A DNA stretch of 23,615 bases from Bacteriovoracaceae bacterium (GCA_018060635.1 JAGOVR010000011.1:1-23615), one strand, 5' to 3'; counted from the stretch's first letter, positions 1-7,587 are shown. The notes: a model not told the origin generated them from the letters alone. Program-made: numbers and translations.

Positions 1-783
1 CAAGAAGGCTCTTCTATTAAAGAAGGTGACCCTATTGTAGAGATTTATGATAATGATCCTGATTTTTTAAAGAGATTACAAACAGAGCGAGAAGCTATTT
101 TAAGAAAAATTCAAGCTAACAGACTTGGCGTAGAAACTTCCTTTATAAATGTTGGTAGGCAAAAAAAACTTTTTGAAGAGGGGCTTAGTTCTAGAAAAAA
201 TTATGAACAAGCGAATTTAGAATATACCAAGTATTTAGCAGAAGAAGCTAAATCTAGTGCAGAGCTGACAAGTATTGACACAAAATTAGCTCGTCAATCT
301 AGACAAAAAATTTTAGCTCCCAGAGATGGAATTATTACAAAACGCATGGCTGGTTCTGTTGCTCCTTTAGTTAAATCAGGAGAAAGGCTTGCTACCTTAG
401 TACCAGAAACTACTTCTCGCATTGTAGAACTTTATGTAGATGGAAATGACATTCCACTTATTCGTGAAGGTGATAAAGTTCGCTTGCAATTTGAAGGTTG
501 GCCATCTTTTCAATTTAGTGGCTGGCCTAATTTATCAGTGGGAACATTTTCAGCTCAAGTTTTTTTTATAGATCCTATTGATAATGGAGAAGGAAAATTT
601 CGTATTCTGATTACACCTGAAGATGAAAAACTCTGGCCTAGCTATTCTATTTTAAGACAAGGAGTCAGAGTTAATGGTTGGATTATTCTTAATAGAGTTA
701 GCTTGGCTTATGAAATATGGAGACAACTTAATGGTTTTCCTCCACTGCCTTCAAAAAAAAATAATATAGCAGAGAAAAAATAA
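1..783 (+). CDS. HlyD-family periplasmic adaptor (membrane fusion protein), 5' end missing
   Basis: The frame is open from the first base, so the start and the N-terminal membrane anchor lie outside the window; 260 residues remain. Adaptors of this family bridge an inner-membrane transporter and a TolC channel. The visible part begins inside the first half of the lipoyl domain (EGSSIKEGDPIVEIYD), continues through an alpha-helical hairpin rich in Lys/Glu/Gln (about residues 20-100), returns to the second lipoyl half (ILAPRDGIITKR, about 104-115), and ends with beta-barrel and membrane-proximal domains. The aromatic stretch FEGWPSFQFSGWP and the ending RQGVRVNGWIILNRVSLAYE resemble a HlyD subfamily usually encoded beside ABC exporter genes and TolC. 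The TolC-like gene starts two bases after the stop, so the two are surely co-transcribed. The transporter itself is not in view, so the substrate cannot be named. Family confident, export versus efflux role open. Confidence 0.85.
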   Translation, partial: QEGSSIKEGDPIVEIYDNDPDFLKRLQTEREAILRKIQANRLGVETSFINVGRQKKLFEEGLSSRKNYEQANLEYTKYLAEEAKSSAELTSIDTKLARQSRQKILAPRDGIITKRMAGSVAPLVKSGERLATLVPETTSRIVELYVDGNDIPLIREGDKVRLQFEGWPSFQFSGWPNLSVGTFSAQVFFIDPIDNGEGKFRILITPEDEKLWPSYSILRQGVRVNGWIILNRVSLAYEIWRQLNGFPPLPSKKNNIAEKK

Positions 784-784
784 T

Positions 785-2164
785 ATGAGACGTGTTATTT
801 TAACCTGTCTTTTTTCTTTTTATAGCTTATCAAGTTTAGCTTCTTTGAGCTTAAGCGAAATCGAAAGATCTATCGACTTACATTATCCTCTTATTTTATC
901 TAACCTTAAAGAATTAGAATCCGCTCAAGCTCAAGTCATTTCAGCAGAAGGAAATTTTGATATTAACTTTTCAGCACAAGCAGGTTTTAAAGAGAGAACA
1001 TTAGGAGATCAAGAAGTATTAAGTACTACTTTTGGTGGAAAAACAAAGCTTATGGGCTTGTCTTGGGAAACAGGTTTTTCTAAAGGAGCAGGATATTTCC
1101 CCAGTTATGAAGGAGAGCGAAAAACTTTTCAAGATGGGGAGTGGTTAGCGCAAGTTAAGATGCCCTTGCTTAAAAACTTTTGGATCGATAAAGAAAGGAT
1201 GCATCTTAAGAAGTCTAAAATTGAAGTAGCAAAAACACAGCAAGAATTAAAATCTCAAAAGTTACAAGTTTTATTAGAAGGAACTGTGGCTTATTGGAAC
1301 TGGGTTAAAGCTTGTTTAAAGTATAAAGTCTATGAGTCATTACTCAGTAATGCTCTTAAAAGAGAAGACAATTTGGCTAGTCGTTTTAAGAATGGAGATG
1401 TTTCAGGTATCTTAAAATTAGATAATGACCGTCTTATTTTAAAGAGAAAAAGTTATTTAGTGAGTGCTGAACAAGAAGTAACTAGAGCCGCACTTATTCT
1501 TTCTTTATTTTCAAGAGATGAGCAAGGTCAGCCTAAGTTAATTGAGCCTAAAGATGCTCCTCTCAATTTAGAAGTTAAAAAATACCAAGATATTTTAAAT
1601 GAAATAACAGCTAAAAATTTTCCTATAGCAGAACATCCTTTAGTTAAGAAAAACGAAAATTTATTAGAAAAAATTAAAATAGAAAAAGATTTAGCGAAGA
1701 ATCAGATTTTACCGCAATTAGATGTAAAGAGTGAGTATAACCGTAGTTTAGGTGAAGCTCGTAGTAATGTTTCTCGTGATGAATTTAAAACATCCATAGT
1801 TTTTAGTATTCCCTTACAAAATCGTGAAGCTCAAGGCCAGCACAACTCACTTAAGTTTCAAGCAGATAAAATTTATTATGAGTGGCAGTTGGTGCAAGAA
1901 CAGTTAAAAGTAAAACAGCAAAATGCTCTACTCAGTTTAAAAATGGCTTACGAAAGACAGCTACTGGCTAAGCAGGAATTAGACTTAAATAAAACACTAG
2001 AATCAGCAGAAAATAGACGTTTGCAAATGGGTGATAGTGATTTGGTAACAGTTAATATTCGAGAAGAATCCACAGCAGAATCAGAGTCTCGCTTTATTGA
2101 AGAGCAAGTAGAATATCAAAAATCTATTGGGTATTTGCACTATGCTTATGCCATTGGGATATAG
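785..2164 (+). CDS. TolC-family outer-membrane channel protein
   Basis: The 459-residue product starts with a signal peptide: a basic MRR, a hydrophobic core and a likely cleavage after Ala19 (SSLA). The rest is long, mostly helical and rich in Gln, Lys and Glu, with the repeated layout of outer membrane efflux proteins. Helical regions such as SAQAQVISAEGNFD and the second-repeat QADKIYYEWQLVQEQLKVKQQ flank beta-strand segments of alternating polar and apolar residues (VKSEYNRSLGEA, TSIVFSIPLQNREAQGQ). The family trimerises into an outer-membrane barrel with a periplasmic tunnel that docks on an HlyD adaptor, matching the gene just upstream. The length is within the family range. The start codon follows the upstream stop by one base and has no strong ribosome-binding site, which suggests translational coupling. 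Family assignment is good; the exported substrate is unknown. Confidence 0.85.
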   Translation: MRRVILTCLFSFYSLSSLASLSLSEIERSIDLHYPLILSNLKELESAQAQVISAEGNFDINFSAQAGFKERTLGDQEVLSTTFGGKTKLMGLSWETGFSKGAGYFPSYEGERKTFQDGEWLAQVKMPLLKNFWIDKERMHLKKSKIEVAKTQQELKSQKLQVLLEGTVAYWNWVKACLKYKVYESLLSNALKREDNLASRFKNGDVSGILKLDNDRLILKRKSYLVSAEQEVTRAALILSLFSRDEQGQPKLIEPKDAPLNLEVKKYQDILNEITAKNFPIAEHPLVKKNENLLEKIKIEKDLAKNQILPQLDVKSEYNRSLGEARSNVSRDEFKTSIVFSIPLQNREAQGQHNSLKFQADKIYYEWQLVQEQLKVKQQNALLSLKMAYERQLLAKQELDLNKTLESAENRRLQMGDSDLVTVNIREESTAESESRFIEEQVEYQKSIGYLHYAYAIGI

Positions 2165-2216
2165 CAAAATTCTTTACTAACTCTTATGCTAGTGTTACTA
2201 GAAATAAAACTTAAGC

Positions 2217-2306
2217 GGAGAATTGGCCGAGTGGTTGATGGCGCACGCTTGGAAAGCGTGTAATGGAGCAATCCATTCGTGGGTTCGAATCCCATGTTCT
2301 CCGCCA
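2217..2306 (+). tRNA. tRNA-Ser (anticodon GGA)
   Basis: The cloverleaf can be folded by hand. The acceptor stem GGAGAAT (2217-2223) pairs with GTTCTCC (2296-2302), ending in a G-T wobble. The anticodon stem is CACGC/GCGTG around the loop TTGGAAA, giving anticodon GGA at 2251-2253, which reads UCC and UCU. A long variable arm (TAATGGAGCAATCCATTC) marks a class II tRNA of the serine type. The T arm is GTGGG-TTCGAAT-CCCAT. Discriminator G2303 and an encoded CCA (2304-2306) follow. It lies between the TolC-like gene and the convergent deaminase gene, whose stop is only seven bases downstream. No convincing promoter of its own was found in the 52 bases upstream. Confidence 0.97.
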
Positions 2307-2312
2307 TCTAAT

Positions 2313-3362
2313 TCAGATTTTAGGTATCTGAGCTTCAAAACTTAATTGATATTTTTTTTTCTCTTGTGGCGTAAGAGAAGATGCGTGTAGCGTATTCATA
2401 TTAAGTTGCCACAATTCTTCCCAAGTAAATCCTTGCGACATAAGCAGAGCATACTCATGAGCTAAAGTTGTAGAGAACATCGCAGGATCATCTGAGTTTA
2501 CAGTACAAAGAAGTCCAGCATCCACCATTTGGCGCAAAGGATGGTTTTCTCCTTTTTTGACCACGCCCGTGGCGTAATTACTTTGAGGACAAACTTCAAA
2601 AACAATTTTTTTATCTTTCATTTGTTTTAAAATATTTTTGTCTTGTAAAATATGAATGCCATGACCAATGCGTGTTACATTTAACAAATCTACAGAATCT
2701 AAAATAGTTTGAGCACCCGTAGTTTCTCCTGCATGAGAAAAAAGCTTAAGACCTTCATTAAACGCTTTTTGATAAGAAGTTGTAAAAAGCTTTGGAGGAA
2801 AACCACTTTCTATTCCACCCAAACCTAGTCCTATGAAGACACCTTGTTTGTAACCTTCTAAAGTTAAATTTAAAACATCATTTTGAGTTTCAGGCATTTC
2901 TCGTGCAATATCACCAATAAGATTTACGGATACATGATATTTAGAACAACCTTCTTCTAAGGCATTTTTTAAAGCTTTCAAAAAAAGGTTATGTTGCATT
3001 TTAGGAATGAGAGAAAGGCTTATAAAAGCTTCTGTCACAATAATATTTTGCTCAGCCTGAGATTTTATAAAATCCATTAAAAGAGTATAGTAATCTTCGG
3101 GAGTACTGAGGTTTGCAACGGCCGCTTTATAAACATCGATGAAATGATTAAAATCTTTGAAAGTGAAAAAAGATTTCCATTCTTCTAAAGTTTTTACAGG
3201 TAGTTTTTTATTATTTTTCTTAGCAATATTCCAAAAAGTTTCAGGGGAAGTAGCTCCTTCTAAATGTACATGAATTTCAGCCTTAGGCATTTTTTGAAAA
3301 CGCTGTAAAAGAGTATCCGAAAGAGTAAGAGGAATTCCTGATAAGTTTTTTATTTCTGACAT
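2313..3362 (-). CDS. Adenosine deaminase-family amidohydrolase (substrate uncertain)
   Basis: This 349-residue protein of the metal-dependent adenosine/AMP deaminase fold should replace an amino group on a purine-like ring with oxygen. The metal and catalytic residues are visible: His31 and His33 (EIHVHLEG), His210 and Glu213 (SHAGE), His234 (RIGHGIH) and Asp291-Asp292 (VNSDDPAMF). The substrate-side loop normally written G-x-D-L-A-G-D-E reads GLGLGGIESGFPP here (178-190), and the usual E-x-R in the early strand is TEAFIS. Its substrate may therefore differ from adenosine; adenine or 6-aminodeoxyfutalosine deaminases belong to the same superfamily. It is the last gene of the minus-strand pdx operon, and its ATG overlaps the 3' end of pdxT by 13 bases, so translation is probably coupled. 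Superfamily very sure; substrate unsure. Confidence 0.85.
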   Translation of the reverse strand: MSEIKNLSGIPLTLSDTLLQRFQKMPKAEIHVHLEGATSPETFWNIAKKNNKKLPVKTLEEWKSFFTFKDFNHFIDVYKAAVANLSTPEDYYTLLMDFIKSQAEQNIIVTEAFISLSLIPKMQHNLFLKALKNALEEGCSKYHVSVNLIGDIAREMPETQNDVLNLTLEGYKQGVFIGLGLGGIESGFPPKLFTTSYQKAFNEGLKLFSHAGETTGAQTILDSVDLLNVTRIGHGIHILQDKNILKQMKDKKIVFEVCPQSNYATGVVKKGENHPLRQMVDAGLLCTVNSDDPAMFSTTLAHEYALLMSQGFTWEELWQLNMNTLHASSLTPQEKKKYQLSFEAQIPKI

Positions 3363-3901
3363 AGGCTTAAAAATTTTTCATGCATGGGTGAAGGGTAATT
3401 TGTATTAAGTTCGCTGTGAAAAGTACAGGCCATATTTTTTCCTTGGATAATCCAGACAGGATTTTTTTCTATATGAGCTAAAACTTCTACTTGAGGAGAG
3501 CAATCTGTAATAATAGGAGCACGAATAAAAGAAACATTATAATTTAGAATACTGGTTTCAAAACTATCTAGTTGTGAGCCGTAAGCATTTCTTTTAATAG
3601 TTATAGGCAGAAGTCCAAAACATTTTTGCGAGCTTCCTTCAATTTTTTGTGCCATCAGGATAGATCCAGCGCAGATTCCCCACACAGGAATTTTTTCACA
3701 AGCTTTGAGAAAGTCTTTTTCCATAGAAAAAACGTCTAAAAGTTTAAGCATAGTGGTACTTTCCCCCCCAGGGAGAATAAGCCCCTGTAGATTTTCAAAA
3801 TCCCTAGAATGCTTAATAAGAATAGGATTTGCGCCTAATGCTTTTAGGTGAGGGATATGGGGTTCAACACATCCTTGTAAACTCAAAATTCCAATATTCA
3901 C
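3350..3901 (-). CDS. pdxT: Pyridoxal 5'-phosphate synthase glutaminase subunit PdxT
   Basis: PdxT hydrolyses glutamine and channels the ammonia to PdxS, which builds pyridoxal phosphate. The sequence shows the class I glutaminase signature: GILSLQG at the start, the oxyanion motif LPGGESTT, the nucleophile Cys in GICAGS, the family's Arg-Ala-Pro strand (SFIRAP) and the catalytic His and Glu in FHSELN near the end. The frame can be extended to a TTG at 3907, but that codon directly abuts AGAGG with no spacing. A GTG at 3901 has AGAGG six bases upstream and yields the usual N-terminus MNIGILSLQG, so I choose the GTG, giving 183 residues. The start overlaps the pdxS stop by one base (TAGTG). Minor deviations are Ser for the usual Pro in FHSEL and Ile for Thr before the Cys. 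The gene is one operon with pdxS. Confidence 0.93.
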   Translation of the reverse strand: MNIGILSLQGCVEPHIPHLKALGANPILIKHSRDFENLQGLILPGGESTTMLKLLDVFSMEKDFLKACEKIPVWGICAGSILMAQKIEGSSQKCFGLLPITIKRNAYGSQLDSFETSILNYNVSFIRAPIITDCSPQVEVLAHIEKNPVWIIQGKNMACTFHSELNTNYPSPMHEKFLSLCQK

Positions 3902-4788
3902 TACCAACCTCTATTGGCCATTTGATCTTGAGGAGTAATACGACTCATTTCAATTCCTTTCATAGGAGAATCCAGTCCTCGTGAAACTTCTAAAAGAGTC
4001 CCAGCATCATTAAAACGAGCGGTAGCTTTAACAATAGCACGAGCAAATTTTTCAGGACTTTGTGATTTAAAAATTCCTGATCCTACAAAAACTGCTTCTG
4101 CTCCTAGTTGCATAACAAGGGCCGCATCAGCAGGAGTTGCAATTCCACCTGCCGCAAAATTAGGAACGGGAAGTTTTCCTTTTTCACGCACTAAACAAAC
4201 CAGATCATAAGGAGCATTAATTCTTTTTGCTTCAGTCATCAGCTCAGCTTCTGGCATATGACAAATTCTTCTGATCTCTTGGTTAATTTCTCTTAAGTGA
4301 CGAACACCCTCTACAATATTTCCAGTCCCTGGTTCACCTTTGGTGCGAATCATGGCGGCTCCTTCACCAATACGGCGTAGAGCTTCTCCTAAATTAGTGG
4401 CACCACAGACAAAAGGCATTTTAAATTTTTTCTTATCAATATGATAAGCATTATCTGCAGGAGTTAAAACTTCACTTTCATCAATAAAATCTACACCAAT
4501 AGCTTCTAAAATTTGTGCTTCGGTAAAATGACCAATACGACATTTAGCCATAACAGGAATGGTGACGGATCTTTTTATTTCTTCTACGAGTTCTGGAGGT
4601 GACATACGAGCAACTCCTCCTTGCGCACGAATATCAGAAGGAACTCGCTCGAGTGCCATAACAGCTACAGCCCCTGCCGCTTCTGCAATTTTTGCTTGTT
4701 CAGCATTGATAACATCCATAATAACGCCACCTCGGAGCATTTCCGCTAAACCAACTTTTAAATGGAAAGAATCACTGTTTGTTTTCAT
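3901..4788 (-). CDS. pdxS: Pyridoxal 5'-phosphate synthase lyase subunit PdxS
   Basis: PdxS combines ribose 5-phosphate, glyceraldehyde 3-phosphate and ammonia from PdxT into pyridoxal phosphate. It is a TIM barrel that normally forms a dodecamer. The sequence is strongly conserved: GGVIMDVINAEQA with Asp25, VMALERVPSDIRAQGGVARM, the Schiff-base lysine Lys82 in MAKCRIGH, and the second active-site lysine in RTKGEPGTGN. The frame could begin at a GTG at 4815. The ATG at 4788 is preceded by AAGGGGG with a six-base spacer and gives 295 residues, the usual length, so I use it. It heads a minus-strand operon with pdxT and the deaminase, divergent from the SRP RNA gene. The dual PdxS/PdxT system means the organism does not need the DXP-dependent pdxA/pdxJ route for vitamin B6. 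Confidence 0.97.
   Translation of the reverse strand: MKTNSDSFHLKVGLAEMLRGGVIMDVINAEQAKIAEAAGAVAVMALERVPSDIRAQGGVARMSPPELVEEIKRSVTIPVMAKCRIGHFTEAQILEAIGVDFIDESEVLTPADNAYHIDKKKFKMPFVCGATNLGEALRRIGEGAAMIRTKGEPGTGNIVEGVRHLREINQEIRRICHMPEAELMTEAKRINAPYDLVCLVREKGKLPVPNFAAGGIATPADAALVMQLGAEAVFVGSGIFKSQSPEKFARAIVKATARFNDAGTLLEVSRGLDSPMKGIEMSRITPQDQMANRGW
3908..3912 (-). promoter_or_regulatory. Ribosome-binding site that fixes the pdxT start
   Basis: On the minus strand AGAGG is followed by six bases (TTGGTA) and the GTG at 3901. The alternative TTG at 3907 would leave no spacer. The site lies inside the last codons of pdxS. Confidence 0.7.
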
Positions 4789-4794
4789 AGAGGG

Positions 4795-4801
4795 CCCCCT
4801 T
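4795..4801 (-). promoter_or_regulatory. Ribosome-binding site that fixes the pdxS start
   Basis: On the minus strand AAGGGGG is followed by six bases (CCCTCT) and the ATG at 4788. This favours the internal ATG over the upstream in-frame GTG at 4815, which lies upstream of this site. Confidence 0.75.
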
Positions 4802-4873
4802 AAATTTGTAATCACTCTATAGCATAAAAATTTTGAAATGACCTAGCGCAAGAGTTATATATCGCGGCTTTTT

Positions 4874-4902
4874 TTGACTGTTTGAGTGCATAAAAGTAGT
4901 AT
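4874..4902 (+). promoter_or_regulatory. Sigma70-type promoter of the SRP RNA (and probably dnaX)
   Basis: A -35 box TTGACT (4874-4879) and a -10 box TAGTAT (4897-4902) are separated by exactly 17 bases. The expected start about seven bases downstream falls at 4909, which is the first base of the closing helix of the SRP RNA, so promoter and RNA support each other. Confidence 0.8.
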
Positions 4903-4908
4903 GCGTTT

Positions 4909-5016
4909 GGCGGCTTTAACTCCAGACAAAGGCTTAAGTTGCAAACTCCGCTAGGTCGGGAACGAAGCAACGGTAAGTAACTGGTCTTGTGTTAGCTGTT
5001 TAAGGCCGCTGTTTTT
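4909..5016 (+). ncRNA. ffs: Bacterial small signal recognition particle RNA (4.5S/scRNA type)
   Basis: The RNA pairs with Ffh to target ribosomes to the membrane. The hallmark apical hairpin is present at about 4948-4973: an outer CCG/CGG helix, an internal loop with AGGT on the 5' side and GAAGCA on the 3' side, and a GGAA tetraloop closed by CG/CG pairs. The ends close in a long helix, GGCGGCTTTAA (from 4909) with TTAAGGCCGCT (to 5010), with a few wobbles. A T-run at 5012-5016 after this helix can act as the terminator or as a pause before dnaX. The length of about 100 bases fits the short RNA without an Alu domain. Location directly upstream of dnaX-ybaB-recR matches many Gram-positive genomes. 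Exact ends are inferred from the promoter and helix. Confidence 0.88.
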
Positions 5017-5046
5017 CTATAACCTATTGATTTTGGTTTAATCAAA

Positions 5047-6609
5047 ATGGCATATCAAGTTTTAGCCCGAAAGTGGCGCCCTAAACGTTTTGAAGAAGTA
5101 GTGGGGCAAACTCATATTACAACTTCTATTCAAAATGCTCTGCTTAATAAAAAAGTAGCTCATGCCTATTTAATGACTGGTACTAGAGGAGTTGGAAAAA
5201 CTTCGGTTGCAAGACTGCTAGCCAAAGCTTTGCGTTGCGAAAAACAAGGTCTAGATGCCAATCCTTGTCTTAAATGTGAATCTTGTTTGGATGTGGAGAG
5301 AGATTCATCAGTGGATGTCATGGAAATGGATGGGGCTTCTAATAACAGTGTCGAAAATATTCGGCAAATTGTAGACAATGTTCAATACCTACCCGCTACA
5401 GGCAAATATAAAATTTATATTATTGATGAAGTGCATATGTTATCAAATAGTGCCTTCAATGCGATTCTTAAAACATTAGAAGAACCTCCTGCTCATGTGG
5501 TTTTTATTTTAGCTACCACGGAAGCGGAAAAACTTCCCAGTACTATTTTGTCTCGCTGTCAGCGTTTTGATTTTAGACATATTTCTTTGCAAGAATTAAC
5601 AGAACATTTGCAAATAATTTGCGACAAAGAAAATATTATTTTAGCTCAGAAAGATATTCTTAAGCGTCTAGCTAATCAAGGTAAAGGTTCTGTAAGAGAT
5701 TCTCTTTCATTATTAGATCAAGTTTTAAGTTTTTGTGTAGAAAATAAAATAACGGAAGAGGCTTTAGTTGTCGCTTTAGGAATTGCCAAAACGCAAGCTA
5801 TTCAAGACTTACTTAAAGCTCTTTTGATGGGAAATACCAAAGCTTCTTCAGAAGTCTATCGTCAAATGTTACAAGAGAATGTCGAAATTAAAAACATTGC
5901 GCTAGCCCTTTTGGATGAATTATTTGAAATGATTCAGGGATTAGATAAATTAAAAAATAAAGAAGAACTTAAAGACATATCATCAGCAGAAATTTTTTGG
6001 ATTTATGAAACATTAGCAAAAGACTTAGAATGGTCTATACGCTCTTTAGATCCTGAAAAAGTTACAGAAATTGTTTTACAAAAAATTTCATTAAGAAGAG
6101 AGTTTTTGGGTGAAGAAGTAAAAAAAAAGTCTAAAAACATAGAAGAAATAACTCCTACTGCAAATTTGCTGTCCTCTCCTCAAAAAAATTGGCCAGATTT
6201 TTTAAATTTTTTAAATAATGATTCTCCTCTTCTTGCCTCTCATTTAGAGCAAGGTAATGTCATTGGGAATCCTCTTTTTTCTGAGCAAGGTGTTGCTGTG
6301 GAAGTCGCCTTTACTAAAGAATCTAAGCTTTTTTTTGAATATTTACAGGAAGGTGATTCTCGACAAAAAATTTCTGATAAATTAGCACACTTTTTTAATC
6401 TAGAATCTCCCAAAGTAAAGCTGAAAATAATTTATTTATCAGACGAAGAAAAACAAAAGATAGGTTTTCAAAGTAAAGTAGAAATGGATAAAATGAAAAT
6501 TCAAAAAGAACAAGGAAAAATTAAAGAGGAAATTTTAAATCATCCTAGACTTAAAGATTTAGAATCACTCTTTGATGCTAAAGTAGAAGAAATTATTTTT
6601 AACGAGTGA
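5047..6609 (+). CDS. dnaX: DNA polymerase III subunit gamma/tau
   Basis: DnaX is the ATPase of the clamp loader that places the beta sliding clamp on DNA and, as tau, tethers polymerase cores. The start MAYQVLARKWRP fits the family. The AAA+ domain shows Walker A GTRGVGKT (45-52), a zinc module with Cys64, Cys74, Cys77 and Cys80, Walker B IIDEVH (125-130), the arginine-finger motif Ser-Arg-Cys (169-171) and sensor 2 GSVRDSLSLLDQ. The collar domain runs to about residue 355. The tail is only about 160 residues, so the 520-residue protein is shorter than E. coli tau (643). At 6120-6128 nine A are followed by G; a -1 slip there meets TAA at 6132 and would give a roughly 360-residue gamma-like form. 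There is no clear Shine-Dalgarno site; transcription probably comes from the SRP RNA promoter. Confidence 0.97.
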   Translation: MAYQVLARKWRPKRFEEVVGQTHITTSIQNALLNKKVAHAYLMTGTRGVGKTSVARLLAKALRCEKQGLDANPCLKCESCLDVERDSSVDVMEMDGASNNSVENIRQIVDNVQYLPATGKYKIYIIDEVHMLSNSAFNAILKTLEEPPAHVVFILATTEAEKLPSTILSRCQRFDFRHISLQELTEHLQIICDKENIILAQKDILKRLANQGKGSVRDSLSLLDQVLSFCVENKITEEALVVALGIAKTQAIQDLLKALLMGNTKASSEVYRQMLQENVEIKNIALALLDELFEMIQGLDKLKNKEELKDISSAEIFWIYETLAKDLEWSIRSLDPEKVTEIVLQKISLRREFLGEEVKKKSKNIEEITPTANLLSSPQKNWPDFLNFLNNDSPLLASHLEQGNVIGNPLFSEQGVAVEVAFTKESKLFFEYLQEGDSRQKISDKLAHFFNLESPKVKLKIIYLSDEEKQKIGFQSKVEMDKMKIQKEQGKIKEEILNHPRLKDLESLFDAKVEEIIFNE

Positions 6610-6618
6610 GGAATATTT

Positions 6619-6930
6619 ATGACTAATATGAATAATGTTTTGAAACAAGCTAAACAAATGCAATCTAAGCTTTCGACCTTGCAAAATGAACTTGCTAAGA
6701 GAGAAATTGAAGCAACTTCAGGAGGAGGCATGGTAAAGGTTAAAGTGAATGGCAAGCAAGAAATTTTAGAGCTTATTATTAATCGTGAGTGTGTTGATCC
6801 TGATGACGTAGAAATGTTACAAGAACTAGTTAAGACTGCCGTCAATCAAGCGGTGAAGGAATCGCAAGATATGGTATCAGGTGCCATGTCTAAAATTACA
6901 GGTGGATTTAATATCCCAGGTTTATTTTAA
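6619..6930 (+). CDS. ybaB: YbaB/EbfC-family nucleoid-associated protein
   Basis: This is a small dimeric DNA-binding protein, in most bacteria encoded between dnaX and recR as here. Its 103 residues match the family length. It has an N-terminal helix rich in Gln, Lys and Met (VLKQAKQMQSKL), the conserved segment SGGGMVKVKVNGKQEI (about 35-50), then an acidic loop (DPDDVEMLQELV) and a C-terminal helix with the usual Gly-Phe-rich end (ITGGFNIPGLF). GAGGA overlaps the dnaX stop and lies six bases from the ATG, which supports this start. The stop overlaps the recR start by one base (TAATG). Confidence 0.95.
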   Translation: MTNMNNVLKQAKQMQSKLSTLQNELAKREIEATSGGGMVKVKVNGKQEILELIINRECVDPDDVEMLQELVKTAVNQAVKESQDMVSGAMSKITGGFNIPGLF

Positions 6931-7526
6931 TGTTAGGACTGCCTAAAAAACTTTTAGAAACTATTTATCAGCTAGGTCGTTTGCCAGGGGTAGGAGAAAA
7001 AACAGCTACTAGGTATAGCCTTTTTTTGTCTAAATGGAAGCCAGAGGATTTAGAAACATTTGCTCTCTCTATTCTCCACTTGAAAGATTTAAAGGCGTGC
7101 AAGGAATGTTATTTTTTTTCGGAAGAAGATTTATGTCTTATTTGTCAAAATGAAGAAAGAAAACAAACTAAAATGCTTTGTGTAGTAGAAACTGTGAGTG
7201 ATGCCATAGCCATTGAAAATAGCGGCCATTTCAAAGGGCTCTTTCATATTTTAGGTGGTGTTCTTAATCCTTTGGCTGGAATTGGTCCAAAAGATTTACA
7301 TATAGCTGAATTAGTAGAGCGAATTAAAAAAAATCAAATTAAAGAAATTGTAGTGGCCATTAATCCTTCAGTCGAAGGAGATGCTACTTCTTCTTATCTG
7401 CGTGATCTAGTGGGTTTGGAAGTCAACGTAGATCGTATTGGATTTGGCGTGCCTGTGGGAAGTATGCTGGAGTATCTTGATCCTCTTACCATTACTAAAG
7501 CGTTAGAAAACAAAAGATCTCTATAA
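6930..7526 (+). CDS. recR: Recombination mediator protein RecR
   Basis: RecR works with RecO (and RecF) to load RecA on single-stranded DNA at gaps. The 198-residue protein shows the family domains in order: a helix-hairpin-helix with RLPGVGEKTATRYS (17-30), a four-cysteine zinc finger (Cys57, Cys60, Cys69, Cys72), and a Toprim domain starting at LCVVETVSDAIAIE (83-96) with its second half in VVAINPSVEGDATSSYL. A C-terminal segment includes RIGFGVPVGSMLEYLD. It is translationally coupled to ybaB by the overlapping TAATG and is the last gene of the dnaX operon. A 148-base gap follows before mglA. Confidence 0.96.
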   Translation: MLGLPKKLLETIYQLGRLPGVGEKTATRYSLFLSKWKPEDLETFALSILHLKDLKACKECYFFSEEDLCLICQNEERKQTKMLCVVETVSDAIAIENSGHFKGLFHILGGVLNPLAGIGPKDLHIAELVERIKKNQIKEIVVAINPSVEGDATSSYLRDLVGLEVNVDRIGFGVPVGSMLEYLDPLTITKALENKRSL

Positions 7527-7556
7527 TTTTTTTTTAATACTTTTATTTTCTGTCAC

Positions 7557-7587
7557 GATTAGGGATTTATTCTAATCAAATTTTCTT
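7557..7587 (+). terminator. Weak possible terminator after recR
   Basis: GATTAG (7557-7562) can pair with CTAATC (7572-7577) over a nine-base loop, and a T-rich tail (TTTTCTT) follows. The stem is short and AT-rich, so this is a tentative end for the dnaX-ybaB-recR transcript. Confidence 0.25.

Noticed and set aside
2313..2331. Small hairpin TCAGAT/ATCTGA at the end of the deaminase gene, as a terminator
   Set aside because: The six-base stem lies inside coding sequence and is not followed by a T-run on either strand close enough to terminate transcription.
4559..4822. Plus-strand open frame antisense to the 5' part of pdxS
   Set aside because: It mirrors a highly conserved gene, has no family resemblance and no ribosome-binding site; it is a shadow of pdxS.
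4816..4873. Minus-strand promoter for pdxS in the divergent region
   Set aside because: TATGCT and CTATAG could be -10 boxes, but no -35 box lies at 16-18 bases, so I could not choose one.
6540..6845. Minus-strand open frame across the dnaX-ybaB junction
   Set aside because: It overlaps two certain genes and has a Ser/Leu-rich composition typical of antisense reading of Lys/Glu-rich coding sequence.
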